Assembly: GCF_020447315.1 (NCBI RefSeq)
Contig: NZ_JAJADQ010000002.1
Location: forward strand, 1 to 64,000
Length of the DNA: 64,000 bases
Reading direction: 5' to 3'
From: Hymenobacter nitidus
GTDB lineage: Bacteria > Bacteroidota > Bacteroidia > Cytophagales > Hymenobacteraceae
Under the pieces are notes generated by a model, which had not been told where the DNA came from, ran no database searches, and saw only the letters and a list, made by a program, of their open reading frames with translations. Made by a program: the position numbers and the translations under genes. This document shows positions 42,037-51,962 of the stretch, piece by piece (the first letter of the stretch is position 1; each line of letters opens with the position of its first letter).

Positions 42037-43010
42037 GGCCGAATTACTTTAATGGTAAGCAGTATATCCAGGGCTAGTAGCACCAATGCCACGGCCAGGG
42101 GGTAGCGGTAGCGGTTGTCGGCCACGGCCACGGTGCGAACCTGCTCGGCCTGGCCTTCAATGCGGTTGAGGGCGTTAACCAGCAGCGGAAACTCGTTCCG
42201 GCGGTCAGTCAGTTCGAAATACTGCCCGTTGGTTTGCACGGCCAAGCGGCGCAGGCCCGTCGGGTTTAGCCGGCTCACTACTTCCTGGCCGCGGGCGTCG
42301 CGCAGGTAGCCACCCCCCGAGCTCTTGGGTACGCGCGAGCCTTCCAGCGTGCCGACGCCCATACTATATAAGCGTACGCCCGAGCGGGCCAGCACGCGCA
42401 TGGTCGGCTCCAGGTTTTCGCCGTAGTCTTCCCCGTCGCTTACCACCACCAGGGCCGTAACCCGGGGTGGGCTCCCAGCCGGCTGGGGGGTAGCCCCGAT
42501 GCGGGCCAGCGCCAGCTCCAAGGCCGGGGTCAGATCAGTGCCGGCCGCGGGCACCAGGTTTGTTTGCAGCGTATTCAGGAATAGTTGCAGCGCGCTTTGG
42601 TCGTACGTGAGCGGGCATTGCACGAAGGCATCGGCAGCAAACACAATCAAGCCCAGCCGGTCGGCCTGAAAACGGTTGATGAGGGTGCTCAGCTCGGCCT
42701 TTACTTTTTCGAGGCGGGAAGGCGCTACGTCCGGCGCATCCATGGAGCGCGACAGATCAACCAGCAGCCACACGTCTTTGCCGGCCGTGCGCACCGGCTG
42801 CTGGGTTACGCCATAAGCCGGGCCCAGCAAGGCGACCAGCAACAAGGGGAAATAGAGTACCCGCAACGCCAGCTTCCACCCAATGCGCCAGCCTTTTTGT
42901 CCCAGAGGCGCTGCCAGGCGCCGGGTGCGCAGGATGTAGCCCACGTACAAAACAAAAAAAAGTACGGCCCCAAGCAGTTCGGCCCAGGCAAATGGATAAG
43001 CCCACTTCAT
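42033..43010 (-). CDS. BatB-like von Willebrand factor A protein
   Basis: A 325-residue inner-membrane protein: hydrophobic helices at about 10-27 and 45-64 and again at the C-terminus (LAVALVLLALDILL), enclosing a VWA domain (about 78-285). The MIDAS motif is intact: Asp85-x-Ser87-x-Ser89 (VDLSRSMD), Thr135, and Asp in VVVSDGEDYGEN. This matches BatA/BatB of the Bacteroides aerotolerance cluster. MoxR, DUF58, a second VWA gene and BatD are not present nearby, so only a two-gene remnant is seen; upstream are tRNA genes. Confidence 0.88.
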   Translation of the reverse strand: MKWAYPFAWAELLGAVLFFVLYVGYILRTRRLAAPLGQKGWRIGWKLALRVLYFPLLLVALLGPAYGVTQQPVRTAGKDVWLLVDLSRSMDAPDVAPSRLEKVKAELSTLINRFQADRLGLIVFAADAFVQCPLTYDQSALQLFLNTLQTNLVPAAGTDLTPALELALARIGATPQPAGSPPRVTALVVVSDGEDYGENLEPTMRVLARSGVRLYSMGVGTLEGSRVPKSSGGGYLRDARGQEVVSRLNPTGLRRLAVQTNGQYFELTDRRNEFPLLVNALNRIEGQAEQVRTVAVADNRYRYPLAVALVLLALDILLTIKVIRP

Positions 43011-43143
43011 AGGGTTAGATCAAAACTCAACTGGTTAGGATTCATGCAGAAACGTATTCGGTCGGCTGGCTTGGAGCGTAAAGATAGGTTTCTCAGAAAT
43101 GGGGCGCGGTGCCTGCAAATGAAGATTTTTTTTGTCGGGAGGG

Positions 43144-43172
43144 TTTGTTTCTGCATTCTCCTTGTATATTTG
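43144..43172 (+). promoter_or_regulatory. Promoter for the tRNA cluster
   Basis: TTTG (43144-43147), 17 bases, TATATTTG (43165-43172). The tRNA-Ser begins 31 bases after the -7 element. Confidence 0.65.
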
Positions 43173-43203
43173 CACACCCTTACAGCAAAAAGGGACTTGT
43201 CTA

Positions 43204-43294
43204 GGAGAGATGGGTGAGTGGCTGAAACCAGTAGTTTGCTAAACTGCCGTAGCTCTAAAGGCTACCGGGGGTTCGAATCCCCCTCTCTCCGCCA
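43204..43294 (+). tRNA. tRNA-Ser (anticodon GCT)
   Basis: The acceptor stem GGAGAGA (43204-43210) pairs with TCTCTCC (43284-43290). The anticodon stem GTAGT/ACTGC holds the loop TTGCTAA with anticodon GCT, and a long variable arm (class II tRNA) follows. The T loop GTTCGAATC is normal. CCA is encoded at 43292-43294. Confidence 0.95.
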
Positions 43295-43382
43295 CGGGTT
43301 TATCAGAGCCTTGGACCACCAGAATTCTGTAAGTTTCCCTTCATCGGGTTGTTCTCTCACCGGAGAGCACCACCGAGAGTTT

Positions 43383-43456
43383 CGGGGTGTAGCGTAGCCC
43401 GGTATCGCGCCTGCTTTGGGAGCAGGAGGCCGCAGGTTCGAATCCTGCCACCCCGA
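43383..43456 (+). tRNA. tRNA-Pro (anticodon TGG)
   Basis: The acceptor CGGGGTG (43383-43389) pairs with CACCCCG (43449-43455). The anticodon stem CCTGC/GCAGG holds the loop TTTGGGA with anticodon TGG. CCA is not encoded. It has no separate -7 element and is probably co-transcribed with tRNA-Ser. Confidence 0.95.
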
Positions 43457-43481
43457 CATTGGTTATCCCATAACCCGTATT

Positions 43482-43516
43482 AAAAAGGCCTCCTGAGCAC
43501 TTCAGGAGGCCTTTTT
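43482..43516 (+). terminator. Terminator after tRNA-Pro
   Basis: A perfect 15-bp inverted repeat (43482-43496 and 43502-43516) with loop GCACT and a T run. The T run also supplies the TTTG of the next promoter. Confidence 0.88.
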
Positions 43517-43545
43517 TGTAAGGCCAAAGTTCTGCCGTACCTTTG
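43515..43545 (+). promoter_or_regulatory. tRNA-Arg promoter overlapping a terminator
   Basis: TTTG (43515-43518), 19 bases, TACCTTTG (43538-43545): an excellent consensus pair. The tRNA starts 12 bases after the -7 element. Confidence 0.75.
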
Positions 43546-43557
43546 GGCCCGTCAATT

Positions 43558-43631
43558 GCCTCGTTAGCTCAGTTGGATAGAGCGGCTGCCTTCTAAGCAG
43601 TAGGTCAGGAGTTCGAATCTCTTACGGGGTG
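43558..43631 (+). tRNA. tRNA-Arg (anticodon TCT)
   Basis: The acceptor GCCTCGT (43558-43564) pairs with ACGGGGT (43624-43630) using two G:U pairs. The anticodon stem GCTGC/GCAGT holds loop CTTCTAA with TCT. CCA is not encoded. Confidence 0.93.
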
Positions 43632-43641
43632 CCCTAATAAT

Positions 43642-43675
43642 GAGTCACTTAGCCGCAATGCTGAGTGGCTCATTT
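43642..43675 (+). terminator. Terminator after tRNA-Arg
   Basis: GAGTCACTTAGC (43642-43653) pairs with GCTGAGTGGCTC (43660-43671), two G:U pairs, followed by ATTTGC. It is modest because the T run is short. Confidence 0.55.
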
Positions 43676-43772
43676 GCATTTTCTCGAAACAGCGCGTGAT
43701 AACGCAAAATTCAGTTCCTGCTGCTGGTAAGCCCCTGACAATAGCATTCAGGATACTTACTAACCGTACACC

Positions 43773-44033
43773 TTAAGGCCGGTCGTTGTTCACGGATGTC
43801 AGCCGTGCTGCGTTGGCCGATACCAGCACCGCTGAAAAGGGGGATAAACTGTGCTGCTCGTGCCGGTTGCTTACAGTAACTGCCCACTGGGCTGAGTAGA
43901 TCATAAAATCGGCAGAGGAAAATCCGGGGCTATTCCCAGGGAGTTGGACGCTAGCAGGAGAATTGGATGTTGGATACAAGCGGCTTGTTATTAGCAGGTT
44001 GCCATCCAAATAAATCTTCTGGTAGCTCAACAT
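43773..44033 (-). CDS. Doubtful small ORF
   Basis: An 86-codon frame (MLSYQKIYLDGNLLITSRLYPTSN...) with no recognised domain and no promoter or RBS. It lies in the 554-bp gap between the tRNA-Arg terminator and the T9SS gene. It could be the remnant of a larger gene or chance. It is kept only as a low-confidence entry; nothing else was found in the gap. Confidence 0.2.
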   Translation of the reverse strand: MLSYQKIYLDGNLLITSRLYPTSNSPASVQLPGNSPGFSSADFMIYSAQWAVTVSNRHEQHSLSPFSAVLVSANAARLTSVNNDRP

Positions 44034-44228
44034 ATCTTCTTTGGAGAACCTGCGTATAGTCGCTGGTAAGAAGGTGGTTTTATGGAAAAACAGCTCACTA
44101 GTGGACTTTTTTTTCAGAAAACTCTATCTTGGGCGTCGAAGACCCAATGTTCTTCGATTGATAAGGGGCACTCCAGACCCCAAACCTTTTTCTCTTTACT
44201 AAGCTTCAACCAATTTCTTTCCTTTCCA

Positions 44229-45602
44229 ATGAAAAAAAACTTACTCACCCTGGCATTCTTGTGCGGACTCGGCCTTTCAGCTCAGGGACAGGGCTGGACT
44301 CTGCAGAATACTACTAATCCAGAGACGCCGCCTTCCTATTACTCCACCTTCATGCACGCCGTAAGCGACCAGGTAGCTTGGCATCTGCTACAGGAGGGAG
44401 CCACGGGCGCTACCGTGAATACCTTTGGCCGGACCGCTAACGGTGGTACTTCCTGGCAGTTTGGCTCGGTAAACGGTGCTAGCGGCTTTCAGGCCGCTAA
44501 CATTCACGGCATCAATGCCACTACCGCTTTCGTGGCCCAGTTTGGTACTGGTGGCGAAGTGGTAAAAACCACGGACGGTGGCAACACCTGGACCAAGTCT
44601 ACGACGGCAGCCCAGTTTCCGGGTGCTGCCGGTGGCTTTGCCAACTGGGTGTATTTCTTTGATGCCAACAACGGTGTTACCCTCGGTGACCCAGTTAACG
44701 GCTATTTCGAAATTTACACGACCAGCAACGGCGGTACTACTTGGACGCGTGTGCCTTCTGCCAACCTGCCCACTCCTCTGGGCGCAGCGGAATATGGCCT
44801 TGTAGGCTCTTACACGGCCATTGGTAATACCATTTGGGCTGGAACCACGTACCTCGATGCCAATAATGCCGGCTTGCCCGCTCGTATTCTCAAGTCGACG
44901 GACCGTGGCTTGACTTGGACTGCCTCGCCCGTTACCAGCCTGGTAGGCTCGGTTACCAAAATAGCTATGACTGATGCCAACAATGGTATTGCTTACAGCG
45001 GCCGGAATGTCATTTATACTACCGATGGTGGCAATACCTGGCAGACCCGGACTTACACCGGCAACTTCGGCAGCAACGATATTGCCAACGTACCCGGTAC
45101 GAACCTGATTGTCAGCGTTGGTCCGAACGTTGCCAGCGCTACTACCCTGTCGCAGTTTGGCTCTTCTTACAGCCGCGACAATGGTGCTACCTGGATTGAC
45201 ATTGACCGTAACCGTCAATATACAAGCGTTGACTTTGCGAGCCGTACGGCTGCTTACGCCGGTGGTTTCACCGATGCTAACGGCGCTGGTGGTGTTTACA
45301 AAGCTACAGCTACTATCCTGGGTACTTCCCGCAATGCTGAGTTGCAGGAAGCCCTGTCAGTGTATCCTAACCCAAGCACGAACGGCGTATTCCAACTGCA
45401 GTTGAAATCGAGCATCAAGGCCGGTACGACCGTCCGCGTATTCGACGCTTTGGGCCGTCAGGTGCTGAACCAGACGCTGAATGCTACGGCTATTGCTTCG
45501 CAGGGTACTTCTATCGACCTGAGCAAAGAAAAGTCGGGCCTTTACACGCTGGAGCTGCGCACCGAAAACGGTGTGGCTCAGCAGAAGCTGGTTATCCAGT
45601 AA
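44229..45602 (+). CDS. T9SS type A secreted BNR-repeat protein
   Basis: A 457-residue exported protein with a signal peptide (MKKNLLTLAFLCGLGLSAQGQ; start at 44229, because the frame to 44082 is not secretory). The body is a beta-propeller-like array of BNR/sortilin-type repeats (TTDGGNTW, TSNGGTTWTRV, STDRGLTWTAS, DNGATWIDI). The last ~80 residues are a T9SS type A sorting domain: LSVYPNPSTNGVFQLQL, VRVFDALGRQV, SGLYTLELRTENGVAQQKLVIQ. The codons look different from neighbours (many GCT, ACT, GGT endings), as expected of a highly expressed gene. A strong terminator follows. Confidence 0.92.
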   Translation: MKKNLLTLAFLCGLGLSAQGQGWTLQNTTNPETPPSYYSTFMHAVSDQVAWHLLQEGATGATVNTFGRTANGGTSWQFGSVNGASGFQAANIHGINATTAFVAQFGTGGEVVKTTDGGNTWTKSTTAAQFPGAAGGFANWVYFFDANNGVTLGDPVNGYFEIYTTSNGGTTWTRVPSANLPTPLGAAEYGLVGSYTAIGNTIWAGTTYLDANNAGLPARILKSTDRGLTWTASPVTSLVGSVTKIAMTDANNGIAYSGRNVIYTTDGGNTWQTRTYTGNFGSNDIANVPGTNLIVSVGPNVASATTLSQFGSSYSRDNGATWIDIDRNRQYTSVDFASRTAAYAGGFTDANGAGGVYKATATILGTSRNAELQEALSVYPNPSTNGVFQLQLKSSIKAGTTVRVFDALGRQVLNQTLNATAIASQGTSIDLSKEKSGLYTLELRTENGVAQQKLVIQ

Positions 45603-45615
45603 GGTTACCTAACCC

Positions 45616-45655
45616 CAAAAAAGCCCTTCTCACTTCGGTGGGAAGGGCTTTTTTT
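45616..45655 (+). terminator. Terminator with TTCG loop
   Basis: A 17-bp stem (from 45617) closed by a C(UUCG)G tetraloop at 45633-45638, followed by T7. It lies 15 bases after the T9SS stop codon. Confidence 0.9.
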
Positions 45656-45829
45656 GTGCCAGTCGAAATCCTGTGACTAGACAGTTGAAGTCAACTCGGT
45701 TCTGGTCGGCTGACTGCCAGGCAGCAGGGTCGTAGAGTTCGTCGTTCAGGGCGTAAAAACGAAGGCTTCGGAGCCCCGTCTGAACCCGGCTAAAGCACAT
45801 AAAAACTGGCAAAAACCGGATAAAATCGG

Positions 45830-45837
45830 TATCTTTG
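45830..45837 (+). promoter_or_regulatory. Probable gyrB -7 element
   Basis: TATCTTTG, 35 bp before the gyrB start at 45873. The upstream CTGG at 45806-45809 is at about the right distance for a weak -33. Confidence 0.5.
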
Positions 45838-45848
45838 TATGTTAGTAG

Positions 45849-47849
<2,001 letters not shown>

Positions 47850-47862
47850 GTAGTAAGTAGTG

Positions 47863-47890
47863 AAAAAGCCCGCTTCCTGCGGGCTTTTTT
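47863..47890 (+). terminator. Terminator after gyrB
   Basis: AAAAAGCCCGC (47863-47873), loop TTCCT, then GCGGGCTTTTT (47879-47889). It is 14 bases from the stop. Confidence 0.9.
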
Positions 47891-47977
47891 ATTGCGCATA
47901 CCTAACAACTCGCAAAGTGAGTTTCTTGTCATGTCGACCAACGGGAGACACGACGTTCTGAGTTAAAAGAATAGCAC

Positions 47978-48355
47978 ATGCGGCAGAACATTGCCTCCGG
48001 GGCGCCCTGGGAAAGTATCGTGGGTTATTCCAGGGCAGTGCGCCTGGGTAACGTGGTGGAAGTAGCCGGCACCACGGCCCAGGATGGCGACTCGGTGACG
48101 GGCACCACCGCCTATGAGCAAACCAGGCGCGCTCTGGAGAAAATTGCTGCTGCCCTGACCGAAGCCGGCGCTGTGCTGACGGATGTGGTGCGGACCCGGA
48201 TTTTCACGACCGACATCAGCCAATGGGAGGAAATCGGGCGGGCGCACGGCGAGTTTTTCGCCCAGATTCGGCCCGCCGCTACCATGGTTGAGGTTCGGGC
48301 CCTGATTGATCCGCTTCTGCTGGTAGAAATCGAAGTCACGGCCATCATTTCCTAA
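47978..48355 (+). CDS. RidA/YjgF-family protein
   Basis: A 125-residue small protein of the RidA/YjgF/UK114 superfamily, in which members hydrolyse reactive enamines/imines or act in metabolite damage control. Visible motifs: the N-terminal hydrophobic strand (YSRAVRLGNVVEVAGTT), VVRTRIFTTDISQWEEIG, and a C-terminal TMVEVRALIDPLLLVEIEVTAI, which contains the conserved Arg in the VRAL turn. The glycine-rich NVVEVAGTT resembles the substrate-side strand. The gene is between gyrB and ppk1, and ppk1 begins close by. Its specific substrate is not known. Confidence 0.88.
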   Translation: MRQNIASGAPWESIVGYSRAVRLGNVVEVAGTTAQDGDSVTGTTAYEQTRRALEKIAAALTEAGAVLTDVVRTRIFTTDISQWEEIGRAHGEFFAQIRPAATMVEVRALIDPLLLVEIEVTAIIS

Positions 48356-48415
48356 CCCAAAAGTATGCCTTCGCGCAGCCGAGCTGCGTATCTTAGCCCG
48401 AATTACTGCCTAGCC

Positions 48416-50743
48416 ATGAAATTATTCAAATCAGCCGACCTCATTCGCAAAAGCAAATACATCAGCCGGGACCTGAGCTGGCTGCGGTTTAATTACCGGG
48501 TGCTGGACATGGCCAAGGATACGAACCGTACCCTATTCGACCGGCTGCGGTTTCTGGCCATTACCTCGTCCAACCTCGACGAATTCTTCATGATTCGCGT
48601 GGGGTCGCTGTATAATTACCTCGACTACGGCAAAGAGCGGGTCGACTATTCGGGGCTGCGCGAGCTGCCGTTCCGGCGCAAGCTGCTCGATTTTGCCCAC
48701 CGCTTCATCAACGACCAGTCGCTGACGTATCAGAATGAGCTGAAGCCGCAGTTTGAGAAGAATGGCTTCAATATTCTGCGGATGGATGAGCTGACGGAGC
48801 TGGAGCTGAAGAAGGCCGACGGCTACTTCAAGAACACCATCTTCCCGCTGCTCACGCCGATGGTGTACGATTCCTACCACGGCTTCCCGCTGATGATGAA
48901 CCAGATGCTCATCTTCGGCGTGGTAACGCGCACCGGGCCCGACAGCGTGATGGACAACGGCCACGAGCGGCTGACTTTCGTGCAGATTCCGCAGAACCTG
49001 TCGCGCTTCTTTGAGCTTACCCGCAAGGATAAGGTCATCTTCGTGCCCATCGAGGAAATCGTGCGGGCCAACCTGCCCAAGCTGTTCCGCAACGTGGAAA
49101 TCGTGTCGGCCGACCTGTTCCGCATCACCCGCAACGGCGACTTCACGCTGGAAGAGTCGGACGACATCGACGTGGACTTCATCAAGGAAATTCAGGTGGG
49201 CCTCAAAACCCGCAAAAAGGGCCGCGTGGTGCGTTTGGAGGTCGAAAGTGACGCCTCACCGGTGATGATGGCCGTGCTGAAGGAGCGCTGGAAAATCGAC
49301 AACGGCAACGTCTTTGTCATCAATTCCCTCATTGACATGAAGGGCGTGCTCCAGATTCTGAAGCACCCGAATTTCCGGGGCAAGTCGACGCGGACACCCT
49401 CGCCAGTAGTACCGCTGAGCCTGCCGGAAGGCGCCGAAGAGAATCTGTTCGAGTTCCTCAAGCACCACGACGTGCTGCTGCATCATCCCTACAACAGCAT
49501 CGAGCCGGTGGTGCGTCTGCTGGAGCAGGCCGCCGAAGACCCGCACGTGCTGGGTATTAAGCAAACCATTTACCGCCTGGCCGATGACTCGCGCGTGACG
49601 GCTGCGCTGCTCAAGGCCGCCGAGAATGGTAAGCACGTGTCGGTGCTGTTTGAGGTGAAGGCGCGCTTCGATGAGGAGCGCAACATCCGGGAAGGCTCCC
49701 GCCTGGAAAAGGCCGGCTGCTTCGTGATTTACGGGGTGAGCAAGTACAAGACGCACACCAAGATGCTCATGATCATCCGCAAGGAAGGGGAGAAGGTGAC
49801 GCGCTACGTGCACATCGGCTCGGGCAACTACAACGAGCAAACCAGCAAGATTTACACCGATGTGAGCCTGCTCACCACCAACGACGTGTATGGCCACGAC
49901 GTGTCGGAATTCTTCAACGTAATTACCGGCCATTCCCAGCCCGACGACTACGAATACCTGATTACGGCGCCCAAGGACATGCGCCAGCAGATTATTCACC
50001 TGATTCGGGAGGAAGTGCGCAACGCCAAGAAGGGGCTGCCCAGCGGGATTGTGATGAAGATGAACTCTCTGGAAGACAAAGAGCTCATCGACGAATTCTA
50101 TAAGGCCTCCAAAGCCGGTGTGCCGATTCGGTTTGTGGTGCGCGGCATCTGCTGCCTGCGCCCTGGGCGGGCCGGGCTGAGCGAAAACATCGAGGTGCGT
50201 AGCATCGTGGGCGACCTGCTCGAACACTCGCGCCTGTTCTATTTCCACCAGGCCGGCAACCCGAAAGTGTATGCCGGCTCGGCCGACATCATGGTCCGCT
50301 CGTTCGACCGGCGCATCGAGGCCCTGTTCCTGATTATGAACCCCCAACTCAAGCGCGAGGCCATCAGCATTCTGATGCTCAACCTGCTGGATAATCAGAA
50401 CTCCTACCTCATGCGCGAGGACGGCGCCTACGTGCGCAACCGGCCGGCTGCCGATGAGCCCATCGTGAACGTGCACCGCGACTTTTACCGCCGCGACGAA
50501 GAACGACTAGCCGCCGCTACGCCCGAGGGCCTGCTGCACCTGCTGTTTCAGTTGGCCCGCCGCAACCAGCAGGAAGCCGCTGACGCGGCGGAAGAGGAAG
50601 CCCGCGAGCTGGCCGAAGCCTGTGCTGAGGCTCCGGAAGACGAGCTGGAGGAACTGACCGAGCAAACGGCCCAGGAGGTTTCGGCGGTGCAAGCCCTGGT
50701 AGAAGGGGAGCCCGACGAGCGAGCCGACTTTGCTAATTCCTGA
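48416..50743 (+). CDS. ppk1: Polyphosphate kinase 1
   Basis: Makes inorganic polyphosphate from ATP at the inner membrane. The start at 48416 (MKLFKSADLIRKSKYISRDLSWLRFN) is preferred over an ATG at 48365, because PPK1 proteins usually start near the RDLSWLxFN motif. The 775-residue protein contains catalytic His447 (YKTHTKM) and His611 (YFHQAGNPKVYAGSAD), with phosphate-binding HIGSGNYNE at 466. The last ~55 residues form an acidic, Glu/Ala-rich extension (EEEARELAEACAEAPEDEL). The convergent gene encodes an exopolyphosphatase-like protein; synthesis and breakdown genes are adjacent. Confidence 0.96.
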   Translation: MKLFKSADLIRKSKYISRDLSWLRFNYRVLDMAKDTNRTLFDRLRFLAITSSNLDEFFMIRVGSLYNYLDYGKERVDYSGLRELPFRRKLLDFAHRFINDQSLTYQNELKPQFEKNGFNILRMDELTELELKKADGYFKNTIFPLLTPMVYDSYHGFPLMMNQMLIFGVVTRTGPDSVMDNGHERLTFVQIPQNLSRFFELTRKDKVIFVPIEEIVRANLPKLFRNVEIVSADLFRITRNGDFTLEESDDIDVDFIKEIQVGLKTRKKGRVVRLEVESDASPVMMAVLKERWKIDNGNVFVINSLIDMKGVLQILKHPNFRGKSTRTPSPVVPLSLPEGAEENLFEFLKHHDVLLHHPYNSIEPVVRLLEQAAEDPHVLGIKQTIYRLADDSRVTAALLKAAENGKHVSVLFEVKARFDEERNIREGSRLEKAGCFVIYGVSKYKTHTKMLMIIRKEGEKVTRYVHIGSGNYNEQTSKIYTDVSLLTTNDVYGHDVSEFFNVITGHSQPDDYEYLITAPKDMRQQIIHLIREEVRNAKKGLPSGIVMKMNSLEDKELIDEFYKASKAGVPIRFVVRGICCLRPGRAGLSENIEVRSIVGDLLEHSRLFYFHQAGNPKVYAGSADIMVRSFDRRIEALFLIMNPQLKREAISILMLNLLDNQNSYLMREDGAYVRNRPAADEPIVNVHRDFYRRDEERLAAATPEGLLHLLFQLARRNQQEAADAAEEEARELAEACAEAPEDELEELTEQTAQEVSAVQALVEGEPDERADFANS

Positions 50744-50766
50744 AACCAGCAGCCAGTAGTATGAAT

Positions 50767-50797
50767 AAGGCCCGCAGCACGAAGTGTTGCGGGCCTT
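50767..50797. terminator. Bidirectional terminator between ppk1 and ppx
   Basis: AAGGCCCGCAGCAC (50767-50780) pairs with GTGTTGCGGGCCTT (50784-50797), one G:U pair, loop GAA, between the two convergent stops at 50743 and 50803. Confidence 0.8.
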
Positions 50798-50802
50798 GTC
50801 CG

Positions 50803-51789
50803 TTATTCCAGGCCGTTGGTTCGGCCCGGCACGGTAGCCAGAAGCTGATGGTCGGCGCCGTTGCTAAGCGGATTGATTTCGTCGAAATGCTGCTCGAACA
50901 GAGTTTGGAGCATGCCGTCTTTCAAGCCGATATCGGGCACTATCATCTGGTTGATGTTGGCCCACTCCATGGCGGAAAGGTAGATATGGCCCGCGGGCAC
51001 GATGACGTCGGCGCGGTCGGGATTGAGCATGGCCACGTTGACCCGCTCGTCCATGGTCATGCGCGTGAGGTTGTTCAATACGGTGCCGATGCGGCGGCGC
51101 GTCACGGGCTTGTCGAGTGAGGGCTGGGCCAGGCTGTAGAGCTTGTTGATGTTGCCGCCCGTGCCGATGGCGCGGGTAACGTGGTATTTGCGGCCGTTTT
51201 CCTTGACCCAGTCTTCCATGCGCTGCCAGGTGCCGTTCAGCGCGTCGCTGCTCAGGCCCGACTCTTCCTGCTGCATGCGCCGGATAGAGCCCACCTCAAA
51301 CGACTGCGACGCCACTTTGCGCCGGTCGTGGTAGATGTTGAACTCGGTGCTGCCGCCACCCACGTCGATGTGCAGGTAGTGCTTGTTGTCTTCGAGCAGG
51401 TGTTCGATTACGCGGTTGATGTAGAAGGCTTCGGCCTGCCCGTCAATTACCTGAATCGGCATGTTCAGCTCCTTCTGCACCCGGGCTACGATTTCGGGGG
51501 CATTGGCGGCGGTGCGCATGGCCGAGGTGGCGCACACCAGGTAATGGGCCACGTCGTGCACTTCCATCAGGAGCTTGAGGGCGTGCAAGAACTTGACGAA
51601 CTTCTCCTCCCGGGCCGGGGAAATGCGGCCGGAGGCAAACACGTCTTCGCCCAGCCGCAGGGGGTAGCGCACGTACTCTACGCGCTTGAGGCGGTACCGG
51701 TCGCCGTAGTGCAACACCGCTGAAATCTGACACCGCACAGCATTCGACCCAATATCAATAGCAGCCAGTTTCAGAAGCGGATAATTCAT
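50803..51789 (-). CDS. Ppx/GppA-family phosphatase
   Basis: A 328-residue actin-fold phosphatase that removes phosphate from polyphosphate, (p)ppGpp or both. Motifs: phosphate-1 AAIDIGSNAVRCQI, LVCATSAMRTAANAPEI, IDGQAEAFYIN and phosphate-2 HIDVGGGSTEFNI, then AIGTGGNINKL. The start at 51789 (MNYPLLKLAAIDIGSN) is the family's; the longer frame to 51957 adds unrelated sequence. A -7 match TATCTTTG (51821-51828) lies 32 bp upstream. The convergent ppk1 makes a role in polyphosphate turnover likely. Confidence 0.92.
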   Translation of the reverse strand: MNYPLLKLAAIDIGSNAVRCQISAVLHYGDRYRLKRVEYVRYPLRLGEDVFASGRISPAREEKFVKFLHALKLLMEVHDVAHYLVCATSAMRTAANAPEIVARVQKELNMPIQVIDGQAEAFYINRVIEHLLEDNKHYLHIDVGGGSTEFNIYHDRRKVASQSFEVGSIRRMQQEESGLSSDALNGTWQRMEDWVKENGRKYHVTRAIGTGGNINKLYSLAQPSLDKPVTRRRIGTVLNNLTRMTMDERVNVAMLNPDRADVIVPAGHIYLSAMEWANINQMIVPDIGLKDGMLQTLFEQHFDEINPLSNGADHQLLATVPGRTNGLE

Positions 51790-51820
51790 GCGGCGAAAAG
51801 TATAAGTGGAAAGAAGGGGC

Positions 51821-51828
51821 CAAAGATA
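51821..51828 (-). promoter_or_regulatory. Probable ppx -7 element
   Basis: Minus-strand TATCTTTG, 32 bp from the start codon. No TTTG was seen at the -33 position. Confidence 0.45.
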
Positions 51829-51908
51829 CGGGTTTGCCAAAAGGTAGGCTAGCCGAATACTACGGCAAACAGGCCCGGGAAGGCAGGAAATTACCGCAAA
51901 AAGGCCAT

Positions 51909-51943
51909 AAAAAAAGCCCGGTCTCAGAAAGGCCGGGCTTTTT
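51909..51943. terminator. Terminator after the MPE-barrel gene
   Basis: AAAAAGCCCGG (51911-51921) and CCGGGCTTTTT (51933-51943). It lies 20 bases beyond the stop at 51963 of the minus-strand gene and has T runs on both strands. Confidence 0.85.
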
Positions 51944-51962
51944 GCATTACTGGACAACTTAA

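Noticed and set aside
43262..43459. 65-codon frame on the minus strand across the tRNA genes (translation contains GDSNPR and GWQDSNLRPP)
   Set aside because: This is the antisense of tRNA-Ser and tRNA-Pro, a well-known artefact of gene calling over tRNAs.
45630..45812. 60-codon minus-strand frame between the T9SS gene and gyrB
   Set aside because: It ends inside the T9SS terminator and has no recognisable domain.
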